Of a stretch of DNA of 41,115 bases, positions 33,162 through 41,097 are shown one piece after another. The notes under the pieces are model-generated. The model searched no databases and was not told the origin of the DNA. It saw only the letters and a list, made by a program, of their open reading frames with translations. The stretch's first letter is position 1, and every line of letters begins with the position of its first letter. Made by a program: the position numbers and the translations under genes. Source of the stretch: Vreelandella nigrificans. GTDB taxonomy: Bacteria > Pseudomonadota > Gammaproteobacteria > Pseudomonadales > Halomonadaceae. The stretch covers positions 1-41,115 of the forward strand of contig NZ_NWUX01000028.1 in NCBI RefSeq assembly GCF_002374315.1, in the 5' to 3' direction.

Positions 33162-34901
33162 ATGAAAACTAATGTAGGTAAGCTTTACCGTAAGGCATAC
33201 CACTATCTGTGGCATGAAAAAACTTTGAAGAACAAAGTGAAATTGCCTACGCGCCAGACAATTTATTCTGTCTATGACTTATTCCCCGTAAATGGAATTC
33301 GGGTTGTTGAGAATGATCAGTCTTTATTACGCAGTAGCTTAGATTCAAAAGAAGTGAACTGTTCTCTTGTTCATTTTTTGGGTGCTCCGTTTGTTGAGAG
33401 AGATTCAATGAATGAAACTCTTTATTTTTCAATGTTGGAAGCTATTCGAAAGAGCTATTCTAATGATATACGCTTCGTGTACCTACTTCATCCTAGAGAA
33501 TCGAATGGGTTTGGGGCAAAGATAAAAAAAAGATTAGGCTTCGAGGTTTATCGGTATGCTTTGCCTTACGAGCTAGAACTAATACGGATGCAAGAAACTC
33601 CCAGTGTAATAGCAAGCTGGTTTTGCACAGCATTTGATAATTTATCGAAAGCAAATTCTGCTAAAGTAAAACTTCTAAGCTACCGATTACCATCATTTAA
33701 AACACTAAACTTAAAGCCTGCACAAAAACCAATTTTTGACGCAGCGGAAGATTTTTATCGCCGCCACAGCACGTCTGATAGCAAAGTTGAGGTATGTGAA
33801 ATACCCTCATTGCCTCAACCGGTTACCCCTGTTGTTATTGAAGATCCACAAAAAGAGCTTGCAAGGCTAGTAAAGGTAGGTGGGCCGCTCTTACGTGTGG
33901 TGCGATTACATCCTATTGAACATGCAGGTGCAACCACGCCCTTTGTAATGCTGAACCCAAAAGAAACGATTGCAATGGGGTTGAGGCGCCTACTTGGTGA
34001 GTACTATGGTATCTCCCCAAATTTGAGTAAGTTACCAGATGGCGTACTATCCTTTATGGATATTACCGATGATGTATTACAAGTACGTCAAAATCTTGCG
34101 GGTAAGACACTAAAGCGAACAGCATTAACATTTAATATCGCAGTTGATGGTGAGAAATTAATTAATTTCCTGGTGGCAGAAAATACGTTTGTCTATGCAA
34201 GTGAGACAACTAAACCTGCACTTAGCGCTACCTCTACATATGGACAAACGCTAGTACAAATACCGGAAGCAGAAGTAGCAGCAACAGCAACTGATGAGGA
34301 GCCAAAGCCAACGCTCGCGGAGCTATGTGCGGCTATACCAGAGTGTGAGCAGGTGTTCATGCCGAGATCGAAGCTGTCTGGAAATGCCTTTAAGTACCTG
34401 GATACCCACACTATTAATTATAATAAACCACAGCCTTTTGTTTTTTCAATCAAGATTAGCTTGGTAATTGAGGATGGTGAAGGTAGGGTGCTGATGGCTG
34501 AAAGACGCTCTTTCCCATCGCGTAACCAGTTTGATTTACCGTCAATGCGTGTTGCCCCAGGCCTTACTTTAGATAGTGCTTTTGGTAAGCTAACGAAGGA
34601 TTTGCTTGGTTCTGAGGTGTTGCGTCTTCAAGCTCAACCTATAGTAGGCTTTGAGCAATTGATTTCTTATCCTGAACCACATCGAAAAGACGAATATATT
34701 CTAAATTTCGTCTATAAAATTGATGTCCCTAACAAGTACTTTGTGTCTATGAAGACAACGACTGAGCTTACTAAGCATCTGTGGTGGGAGACTGCTACGA
34801 TTAAAAATATGCCAGTGTCTATTATTAGCACTAACGCACTAATGGCTCTTGATTTTTATGCTGACCATAACTCAGCTAATCGTCGTTCCGTAGAGTTATA
34901 A
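33162..34901 (+). CDS. C-terminal transferase half fused to a degenerate Nudix-like domain
   Basis: About 579 residues from ATG 33162, which has GGGTG five bases upstream; a TTG at 33135 is also open. The first 190 residues (IYSVYDLFPVNGIRVVEND, FVYLLHPRESNGFG, ETPSVIASWFCTAFDNLSKAN) have the look of the second half of a sialyl/polysialyltransferase-like GT-B enzyme, complementing the gene before it. A middle section is unassigned. Residues about 425-550 resemble a Nudix fold (SLVIEDGEGRVLMAERRSF, LPSMRVAPGLTLDSA), but the Nudix box lacks the REUxEE glutamates (KLTKDLLGSE), so hydrolase activity is unlikely. In GDP-mannose-type Nudix proteins this fold handles nucleotide sugars, so a binding role is possible. 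Confidence 0.5.
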   Translation: MKTNVGKLYRKAYHYLWHEKTLKNKVKLPTRQTIYSVYDLFPVNGIRVVENDQSLLRSSLDSKEVNCSLVHFLGAPFVERDSMNETLYFSMLEAIRKSYSNDIRFVYLLHPRESNGFGAKIKKRLGFEVYRYALPYELELIRMQETPSVIASWFCTAFDNLSKANSAKVKLLSYRLPSFKTLNLKPAQKPIFDAAEDFYRRHSTSDSKVEVCEIPSLPQPVTPVVIEDPQKELARLVKVGGPLLRVVRLHPIEHAGATTPFVMLNPKETIAMGLRRLLGEYYGISPNLSKLPDGVLSFMDITDDVLQVRQNLAGKTLKRTALTFNIAVDGEKLINFLVAENTFVYASETTKPALSATSTYGQTLVQIPEAEVAATATDEEPKPTLAELCAAIPECEQVFMPRSKLSGNAFKYLDTHTINYNKPQPFVFSIKISLVIEDGEGRVLMAERRSFPSRNQFDLPSMRVAPGLTLDSAFGKLTKDLLGSEVLRLQAQPIVGFEQLISYPEPHRKDEYILNFVYKIDVPNKYFVSMKTTTELTKHLWWETATIKNMPVSIISTNALMALDFYADHNSANRRSVEL

Positions 34902-34904
34902 TTG

Positions 34905-36269
34905 ATGCTGGCTGAGCACTATGCAGTGATCGCAATTGATAAGCTGAAGGAGGGTAAGCGCAAGCTTGCCCTTGCTTATCTGAAATTAGCATGCCTGCAA
35001 CCAAATGCTACTGATTATATATATCTACTCCGTATAGAGGCGGAAGTGTGGGAGAAAGAATGGATTTCTGCACTTAGCTATATAGATAGGGTACGGCCAG
35101 ATAAGCTAGTGATTAGCGAGCAATGCCGTTACTACTGGGCATGCTCGCGATTATTCAGTGCCTTAGGGAAAAAACGTAGTGCTTTATCCTATTTTAACTT
35201 GGCTATGGAGACAATAGACTCTGAGCAGTGGAAAAGAATGATGCGAGAGTTACGGGGCGCGCTGCCCGTGGCTGGCCGTGTGACTAAGCAATTTTCTTTT
35301 CCCGGCGGGTTTGCAAATAGGGGATGTATACTTCATGTAGCCAATAAGAAGACTGAGTTTATTACTAAGTTCTACAAGGAGAAAGACAACTATATCCGTG
35401 AAGCATTTTTTTATGAATATTGCGCTCCTCTCATCTCATCCACCTTTGTTTTAAGGCCGGTTTATTACTCTGGCAATCAAAGTCCATTTAAAGCAATTTG
35501 CTTTCCTTACATAAGCCAAGGTGAGGGTAGTTTTGAACCTATTGAAGTTATTCCGCATGACAAAGTTTTAGAGCTAGTAGAGCGTTTAGGTAACGCTGAT
35601 TTTTATGCTGATAAATTAATTGATAATGAGTTTGGTAGCTGTGAGTTTGGTGGCCATGAGCTTGAGAAAAGTGGTGGACTTTCTAGTATTAAGATAGATA
35701 GATTTCGAGTTCCGACTTTGCCTCTGTCATTAGGGCGTAATATGGTGAACTTACGAAATGTTCTCTTTAATACACATGATAATACATCTTATAAATATCT
35801 TCGGTTGATGCTTATTTTCTCATTGAGAAGGATAAAGCATCTTCGTAATATTTCGGTTTCATCAACGCAATATGCGCTAGATATAGGTTTTTTCTTCTTA
35901 AAGAAAGCTCATTTTAATAAGCTGTTAGGTGATGATACGCTGGATAGTGGCTTTTGTCATACTGATCTTAAAGCAGATAATGTGATTCTTTCAAGTGATG
36001 GAGAGTTTTTTGTCATTGATTGGGGGAATTTGTCTTTTGGTCCTTTGGGATATGATATTGCGACTTTTGTGTCTGAAGCAAACTTGAAATACTCTGAGGT
36101 TCAGTTTTTCTTGCATGATAAATTTCCATTTTCTGCACATAATAAGATTTTTACATGGTGGGCTTGTTATTTTCATTGCCTTAGAAATTTAGAGAAACAA
36201 AAAGAGAGCCGTATTGGAGATGCTTTGTTGTTTTTAAGAAATAATATTATGTCTATTGATAAGTGGTAG
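34905..36269 (+). CDS. Aminoglycoside-phosphotransferase-like kinase with N-terminal TPR-like helices
   Basis: 454 residues. The first 110 residues are helical and repeat-like (LKEGKRKLALAYLKLACLQP, ALGKKRSALSYFNLAME). A protein-kinase-like fold of the APH/choline-kinase type follows: FITKFYKEKDNYIREAFFYEY near the nucleotide lysine, the catalytic loop CHTDLKADNVIL (about 351) and the metal aspartate in VIDWGNLSFGPLGYDIA (about 370). All catalytic residues are present, so it should phosphorylate a small molecule, perhaps a sugar or amino-alcohol placed on the capsule (inference), rather than confer drug resistance. The second part is AT-rich compared with the first. It starts three bases after the previous stop; TTG 34902 is also possible. 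Confidence 0.7.
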   Translation: MLAEHYAVIAIDKLKEGKRKLALAYLKLACLQPNATDYIYLLRIEAEVWEKEWISALSYIDRVRPDKLVISEQCRYYWACSRLFSALGKKRSALSYFNLAMETIDSEQWKRMMRELRGALPVAGRVTKQFSFPGGFANRGCILHVANKKTEFITKFYKEKDNYIREAFFYEYCAPLISSTFVLRPVYYSGNQSPFKAICFPYISQGEGSFEPIEVIPHDKVLELVERLGNADFYADKLIDNEFGSCEFGGHELEKSGGLSSIKIDRFRVPTLPLSLGRNMVNLRNVLFNTHDNTSYKYLRLMLIFSLRRIKHLRNISVSSTQYALDIGFFFLKKAHFNKLLGDDTLDSGFCHTDLKADNVILSSDGEFFVIDWGNLSFGPLGYDIATFVSEANLKYSEVQFFLHDKFPFSAHNKIFTWWACYFHCLRNLEKQKESRIGDALLFLRNNIMSIDKW

Positions 36270-36277
36270 GAGAGTAA

Positions 36278-37501
36278 GTGATTTTAAAAATTATATTTTT
36301 GCCGATGCAAATTTTTGTTTTTTGTGCCTCCTACTTTCGAGGTCGCTTTTTCTTGAGTACTCGCTTAGATACGTTTTCACTTTTTTTGATGAAGAAATCT
36401 TTTCCTTGGATTAAAGGGATCTTTGCCTACCGCTTGTTCGAGAAGAAGAAATTTAAAGAAGTGCTTTTGCTGTATCGCCAGGGTGATTTGAAAAAATCGT
36501 CAGGCTTGTTTCTTCTTTCTATCGCATTGTCTCGGCGAGCGACTGGAAAGGTGAATGATAGAACCATTAGTCTTCTAGTGGCAGCCGCTGACAGGGGGGC
36601 TAAATTACTAAAGAATTACTATCTCTTTAAGTTAATTGCGACATTGCGAGAAACCCGCAGGATGACAGACTCCGAGTTACGTACCTTTGACTCTGAAATG
36701 GCTTCAGTAGGTCTGTTGTATAAGAATTTCTATTATCGCGCCTGTTTGGAATTGGCTTCTGAATTTTTACAGCAAAATAAAATAGACGAGGCTGAAAAGT
36801 GGTATCAAGTTGGCCGTTTATCTCCATGTGCCTCAGCTAGCTATCTAGCGCTCACTCACTACTTTGCCCCTGTGACGGCGCATCATGAAGTTGATCGGTT
36901 AGCTTCTTCACAGTTGAGTTTAATTGATATTGTTAAGAAGTCAGAGGGGTCTATATGTGTAGTGGGAAATTCCCCTAGTGTTATCGGTGCGAATGTCGGT
37001 GAGTGGATTGATGCTCAACGTATTGTGATTAGGTTTAATAATTACTCTTTAGGGCCCAATTTTGTCGATGATATTGGCTCCAAAACTGATGTTTGGGTGC
37101 GAATGCTTCCGACACCGCTGATTGATCGGACATTGCAAGCAGGCGTCAGCTTAGTTGTTTTTACCGGTCCTAACTCTATCTATCGTTCCATACCGAAATG
37201 GCCTGAGGTACTTGAGATCTCTTCTCAGGTGCAAGCTACGGATTTTTTTGATGAAAAATTATTTTTTGAGCTGCAGGCCATGATTGGTTCTCCGCCTTCA
37301 TCTGGCTTGATGACTTGCTATACTATTTATCGAGTTCTAGGCTACTTCCCTAAAAATAGTATGATTGGCTTGAGTATCGACGGCAATGTAGAGGAGGAGG
37401 GTGTTTACCACTACTCTGATCCGATGGCTTTTGCTGCGCCCCGTCACAATTGGAAAAAAGAAGCCGTCGTTTATAAGAAGCTTCTGCTAGGTGTGCTTTG
37501 A
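36278..37501 (+). CDS. GT29 sialyltransferase-like protein
   Basis: 407 residues. The N-terminus has a hydrophobic stretch (IIFLPMQIFVFCASYF) and TPR-like helices to about 200. The rest matches the GT29 pattern known best from animal sialyltransferases: an L-motif-like segment ICVVGNSPSVIGANVG (about 226) with IVIRFNNYSLG and DDIGSKTDVWV, an S-motif-like PPSSGLMTCYTIYRVLG (about 340) and YHYSDPM (about 377), corresponding to the small VS motif. It should use a CMP-sugar, which fits the CMP-Kdo-type synthetase upstream, so the donor may be CMP-Kdo or a related ulosonic acid instead of sialic acid (inference). GTG start with AGGAG five bases upstream. AT-rich. No terminator is seen after it. 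Confidence 0.72.
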   Translation: MILKIIFLPMQIFVFCASYFRGRFFLSTRLDTFSLFLMKKSFPWIKGIFAYRLFEKKKFKEVLLLYRQGDLKKSSGLFLLSIALSRRATGKVNDRTISLLVAAADRGAKLLKNYYLFKLIATLRETRRMTDSELRTFDSEMASVGLLYKNFYYRACLELASEFLQQNKIDEAEKWYQVGRLSPCASASYLALTHYFAPVTAHHEVDRLASSQLSLIDIVKKSEGSICVVGNSPSVIGANVGEWIDAQRIVIRFNNYSLGPNFVDDIGSKTDVWVRMLPTPLIDRTLQAGVSLVVFTGPNSIYRSIPKWPEVLEISSQVQATDFFDEKLFFELQAMIGSPPSSGLMTCYTIYRVLGYFPKNSMIGLSIDGNVEEEGVYHYSDPMAFAAPRHNWKKEAVVYKKLLLGVL

Positions 37502-37619
37502 TGTTTGATCTGACTTTTTACTCTTTTTTACCAGTTGTTTCTCAAGGGTTACACTGATAAATTAAAATTAATTTTAGGTGGATCATATTGTTTCATGTGA
37601 TGACGCGGGCTGGTCGCCC

Positions 37620-37667
37620 TAGCGCCTGCATAATCCCAATGGCAGGGGATTCTTTTGATAGGCGCTA
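37620..37667. repeat. Nested inverted repeat (possible structured RNA)
   Basis: TAGCGCCT/AGGCGCTA (8 bp) encloses CCTGC/GCAGG and AATCCC/GGGATT, which partly compete with each other. No T-run and no known RNA family is recognised. It abuts the tandem repeat that begins at about 37661. Confidence 0.4.
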
Positions 37668-37770
37668 TGTTGCAGGGTCTATGTTGGTAGGGTTTATGTT
37701 GGTAGGGTCTATGTTGGCAAGGTTTATGTGGATTGGGTCTATGTTGACAGGGTCTTGTTGACAAGGTCTT
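37661..37770. repeat. 15-bp imperfect tandem repeat (GGTYTATGTTGRYAG)
   Basis: About seven diverged copies of a 15-bp unit, for example GGTCTATGTTGGTAG, GGTTTATGTTGGTAG, GGTCTATGTTGGCAA and GGTCTATGTTGACAG, lie head to tail in the gap before pgm. Divergence suggests an old array. It is not a CRISPR, because there are no unique spacers. Confidence 0.85.
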
Positions 37771-37917
37771 TTCTGGGCCGACAAGTGTAGCTTAGCGGTC
37801 GAGCTGCTATTTTTGCTATGCTCTAATTTGGTAGATGAAAGTAGCCAAGTTAGTGCGTTAATGAAAAGTGTTAATGAAAGTTAAATCAGTTTTTTTAAAA
37901 GGCTAAGGTGCTCTAGT

Positions 37918-39543
37918 ATGGATAGCCCTGTTATTGGCAGCTCTGTTATGGAAAACACGATGATAGTGAATATCATAGAACTCTTTTTTGATGAGACCCC
38001 AAATGCCAAAGTGGTAAAAGAGCGCGTGACGTTCGGTACTTCTGGGCATCGGGGCCGTGCAACGGAGCGCACCTTTAACGCTGCACATATTATTGCGATT
38101 ACCCAAGCTGTAGTGGACTACCGCACTGAAGCGGGCTACCAAGGGCCGATATTTCTTGGTTACGATACCCACGCACTCTCAAAGCCTGCCTGGGAGTGCG
38201 CGTTGCGTGTACTGGCTGCTAATAAAGTACAGGTGCTTATCGAGAAAGATTGCGGCATCACAGCAACGCCGCTCGTTAGCCATGCGATTTTGCAGCACAA
38301 CCATCTTCCTGGGGCCGCCTTAGCCGATGGCTTAATTATTACCCCTTCTCATAACCCACCTGAAGATGGTGGCATTAAGTACAACCTTTCCCACGGTGGC
38401 CCTGCCGATACCGAAACAACAAAGTGGATTGAGTTACGCGCTAATGCGTACTTGCTGCGTCAGCTGAGTGATATTTCCTTGGTGCCATTAGAGCAGGCTC
38501 TGGCGGACGCTAAGGAGTACGACTTTACTGCCCAATATGTAGCTCAGCTGGGCAATGTCGTTGATATGGCTGCTATTCAGAAAGCTAATCTTACGCTTGG
38601 GGTAGACCCCATGGGGGGCACGGCTCTGCCAGTATGGCAAGCAGTGGTTGAGCTGTATGGCCTCAATCTTGAAGTGGTAAACACATCGATCGATGCTCGC
38701 TTTAACTTTATGCCACCGGATCACGATGGCAAAATTCGCATGGATTGCTCTAGTGCCGATGCGATGGCAAATCTGCTGAAGATTAAAGACCGCTTTGATA
38801 TTGCTTTTGGCAATGACCCAGACGCCGATCGCCATGGCATTGTTGATGCCAACGGGCTAATGAACCCGAACCATTTTTTAGCGGTATGCGTAGATTACCT
38901 TATTAGCCACCGGCCTGAGTGGGATAGTACGCTGAAGATCGGTAAGACGCTGGTGTCGTCTTCTATGATTGACCGTGTCGTGGCTTCCCATCAGCGCGAA
39001 CTGTATGAGGTGCCGGTTGGCTTTAAGTGGTTTGTAGATGGTTTATACGATGGCTGGCTTGCCTTTGGCGGAGAAGAGAGCGCAGGGGCTAGCCTGCTGA
39101 CTCGTGATGGCCAGGCGTGGTCGACGGACAAAGATGGTATTGCGCTTTGTTTATTAGCCGCTGAGATTACAGCGGTTACTGGTAAAACACCGAGCGAGTA
39201 TTACCGCTCGTTAACCGAGCGATTCGGTGAGCCCTTCTATAAGCGCGTAGATACAGCGTGCACTGCCGAAGAGAAGGCCGCATTTAAAAAGCTAAGCGCC
39301 GAAAGTATCACCGAAACTACGTTAGCTGGAGACCCTATTACTGCTGTATTAGTTAACGCCCCTGGCAACGGTGCCACCATTGGCGGTTTGAAAGTCACTA
39401 CCGAAAACGGCTGGTTTGCCGCCCGCCCCAGTGGCACTGAATCACTCTACAAGGTGTATGCAGAAAGCTTTAAAGGCTCACAGCACCTGGATGACCTCAT
39501 TGAAAGCGCCACCGCACTGCTTTCCAGCGTGTTAAAAAGCTAG
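37918..39543 (+). CDS. pgm: Phosphoglucomutase (alpha-D-glucose-phosphate specific)
   Basis: 541 residues, near the 546 of E. coli Pgm. It interconverts glucose-6-phosphate and glucose-1-phosphate in the cytosol, feeding galU just downstream. Visible motifs are VTFGTSGHRGRATE near residue 41, the phosphoserine loop IITPSHNPPEDGG (about 139), the magnesium site GNDPDADRHGIVDANG (about 298), the sugar-binding loop FGGEESAGAS (about 383) and the phosphate-binding loop RPSGTESLYKVY (about 502). AAGGTG seven bases before ATG 37918 supports this start, although ATGs at 37948 and 37960 are closer to where similarity to E. coli begins. Housekeeping gene that also supports surface-polymer precursors. 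Confidence 0.95.
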   Translation: MDSPVIGSSVMENTMIVNIIELFFDETPNAKVVKERVTFGTSGHRGRATERTFNAAHIIAITQAVVDYRTEAGYQGPIFLGYDTHALSKPAWECALRVLAANKVQVLIEKDCGITATPLVSHAILQHNHLPGAALADGLIITPSHNPPEDGGIKYNLSHGGPADTETTKWIELRANAYLLRQLSDISLVPLEQALADAKEYDFTAQYVAQLGNVVDMAAIQKANLTLGVDPMGGTALPVWQAVVELYGLNLEVVNTSIDARFNFMPPDHDGKIRMDCSSADAMANLLKIKDRFDIAFGNDPDADRHGIVDANGLMNPNHFLAVCVDYLISHRPEWDSTLKIGKTLVSSSMIDRVVASHQRELYEVPVGFKWFVDGLYDGWLAFGGEESAGASLLTRDGQAWSTDKDGIALCLLAAEITAVTGKTPSEYYRSLTERFGEPFYKRVDTACTAEEKAAFKKLSAESITETTLAGDPITAVLVNAPGNGATIGGLKVTTENGWFAARPSGTESLYKVYAESFKGSQHLDDLIESATALLSSVLKS

Positions 39544-40066
39544 CCGCTAACGCACCTATCCAGCTGCATACGGCGGCGCGAGGCGCACCCGCGGGCCTAG
39601 GCGGAGTGGGGTGGTTCCGTTACCCATCGCGGGTGCCTCGCATGTGTTCGTTCCTCTCACAAAGCTCGTTACACCGCGCTACAGATATGTCGTGGTTTGA
39701 TTATTAGGTTTTGTAACGCGTGGTAAGCCTACGGCGCACCCGCGATGGTGGCGAGGCGCGGTCGGGTGGCTAATTCGCCGCGGGTGCCTCGCATGTGTTC
39801 GTTCCTCTCACAAAGCTCGTTACACCGCGCTACAGATATGTGGTGGTTTGGTTATTAGGTTTTGTGGCGCGGGTAAGCCTACGGCGCACCCGCGGCGGGG
39901 CTTGCTTGGGCATAGGGCTTGCCGGGATGTGCTGGCGTTGGAAGGTTCGACTCAATTACCTGCTTATTTGTTATATCATTCGGTATACCGTTTGCTTTCA
40001 GTTTAGAGTGGATTTGCTCTTTATCTTTTCTCCCTCTGAAGAGCAATGCTCAGTAAAAGGACGTTA
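39544..40066. other. 523-bp gap between pgm and galU filled with palindromic repeats
   Basis: A 90-codon plus-strand frame here is only a by-product of the repeats. Two and a half copies of a long repeat occupy 39573-39895. The last 120 bases, which become AT-rich, probably carry the galU promoter. Confidence 0.6.
39573..39895. repeat. Long REP-like intergenic repeat, two full copies and one half
   Basis: Each copy has GGCGCACCCGCG, a variable 35-50 base insert, CGCGGGTGCCTCG and then a conserved tail with GCATGTGTTCGTTCCTCTCA, CAAAGCTCGTTACACCGCGC and TACAGATATG. The two arms are inverted repeats of each other, giving a cruciform of about 12 bp. Tails at 39636-39713 and 39788-39866 are almost identical. 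A third left arm at about 39883 lacks its partner. Part of another copy follows galU. Confidence 0.85.
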
Positions 40067-40924
40067 ATGATGATCCAAGTGCGCAAAGCGATTATTCCGG
40101 TGGCCGGTTTCGGCACACGCCTGCTACCCATCAGCAAAGCGATTCCCAAGGAAATGGTACCCGTTGTGGATCGCCCGCTTATTCAGCATGTGGTGGAAGA
40201 AGCGCTGGCAGCGGGTATTAATGAAATAATTCTAGTGACTCGGGCGGGTAAATCGGCCATTGAAGACCATTTCGATGCTCACTTTGAACTGGAGCATTCG
40301 CTGGCCAGTAAAGGCAAGAATGCGTTGCTGGAAACGCTTTCCTCTATTTCTCCGAAACAGCTCAAAGTAACCAGCGTTCGCCAGCCTAACGCAAAAGGCC
40401 TTGGGCATGCGATTTTCTGCGCAGCACATCTGCTGGATAAAGATGAGCCGTTTGCAGTTATTCTCCCTGACGTGCTGGTAAAACCCCAGTTGGGTAGCAG
40501 TGCCTGTGACCTGGGCAGCATGGTAGAACGTTGGAATGCCAATGATGCTTCGCAGATTATGGTAGAAGCAGTGCCCCAGGAAGAGGTCTATCGTTACGGT
40601 ATTGTGGATTGTGACGAACCCGCTGCTGGTGAGAGTGCTGATATGCGTGGGGTGGTAGAAAAGCCGAATCCAGAAGATGCGCCTTCGCGTCTTTCTGTTA
40701 TTGGCCGTTATGTGTTGCCCTATCGCATTATGGAGTTATTGCGTGATCAACCGCCGGGCGCTGGCAATGAGATCCAGCTAACCGATGCTATTGATCGCTT
40801 AATGCAGGAGGGTAAAACTGTGCAAGCCTTCCGCATGCGTGGCCGCACCTTTGATTGCGGACATATTGAAGGTTGGCTAAAAGCCAACACCACGCTCGCC
40901 CGAGAAGCGGGCTACGAGGTGTAA
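40067..40924 (+). CDS. galU: UTP-glucose-1-phosphate uridylyltransferase
   Basis: 285 residues, the usual GalU size. It makes UDP-glucose from UTP and the glucose-1-phosphate supplied by Pgm, giving the donor for many surface glycans. Signature regions are the N-terminal nucleotide-binding loop PVAGFGTRLLPISKAIPKEM, IILVTRAGKSAIEDHFD, AKGLGHAIFCAAHLL, FAVILPDVLV, VVEKPNPEDAPS and GNEIQLTDAIDRLM. AAGGA at 40057-40061 fits ATG 40067 (or 40070) better than the upstream ATG at 40046, so the shorter form is chosen. Probably transcribed from its own promoter after the repeat-filled gap. Confidence 0.95.
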   Translation: MMIQVRKAIIPVAGFGTRLLPISKAIPKEMVPVVDRPLIQHVVEEALAAGINEIILVTRAGKSAIEDHFDAHFELEHSLASKGKNALLETLSSISPKQLKVTSVRQPNAKGLGHAIFCAAHLLDKDEPFAVILPDVLVKPQLGSSACDLGSMVERWNANDASQIMVEAVPQEEVYRYGIVDCDEPAAGESADMRGVVEKPNPEDAPSRLSVIGRYVLPYRIMELLRDQPPGAGNEIQLTDAIDRLMQEGKTVQAFRMRGRTFDCGHIEGWLKANTTLAREAGYEV

Positions 40925-40934
40925 GGCCAACCCC

Positions 40935-41097
40935 ACAAAGCTCGTATAAATTGATGCTAACGGTTTTGTAGCGCGGGTAAGCCTACGGCGCACCCGCGGA
41001 TGTTGCCCCGCGTAGGCGTACCTAGGTGGCGCCGTCACCCATCGCGGGTGCCTCATACGCTCGTCCCTCGCGAGATTCGTTACGCCGCGCTACGGTA
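40935..41097. repeat. Third copy of the REP-like intergenic repeat, after galU
   Basis: Contains CACAAAGCTCGT, GTAGCGCGGGTAAGCCTACG, GGCGCACCCGCG and, after an insert, ATCGCGGGTGCCTC and TTCGTTACGCCGCGCTACGG. It is more diverged than the two copies before galU. A palindrome here could serve as a 3' end for galU, but no T-run is present. Confidence 0.75.

Larger units (their letters stand above)
37502..37917. other. 416-bp gap with nested inverted repeats and a 15-bp tandem repeat
   Basis: No credible gene. A minus-strand frame (37549-37764) merely translates the tandem repeat. TAGCGCCT (37620) pairs with AGGCGCTA (37660) around a second inverted repeat, and a tandem repeat follows directly (separate entry). 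The promoter of pgm must lie in the last 150 bases, but I cannot place its boxes with confidence. Confidence 0.5.

Noticed and set aside
34905..36269. Aminoglycoside resistance gene
   Set aside because: Only the general kinase fold is shared; the position within a capsule operon and the N-terminal repeat helices argue for a biosynthetic role.
37549..37764. Minus-strand frame with HRPCQ/HKPYQ repeats
   Set aside because: It follows the intergenic 15-bp array, lacks a convincing ribosome site and ends in non-repetitive sequence without known features. Kept only as a note in the repeat finding.
37661..37770. Possible CRISPR array
   Set aside because: Direct repeats are contiguous and only 15 bp, with no unique spacers and no cas genes nearby.
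39795..40067. 90-codon plus-strand frame before galU
   Set aside because: It runs through the palindromic repeat and has no ribosome site or recognisable protein features.
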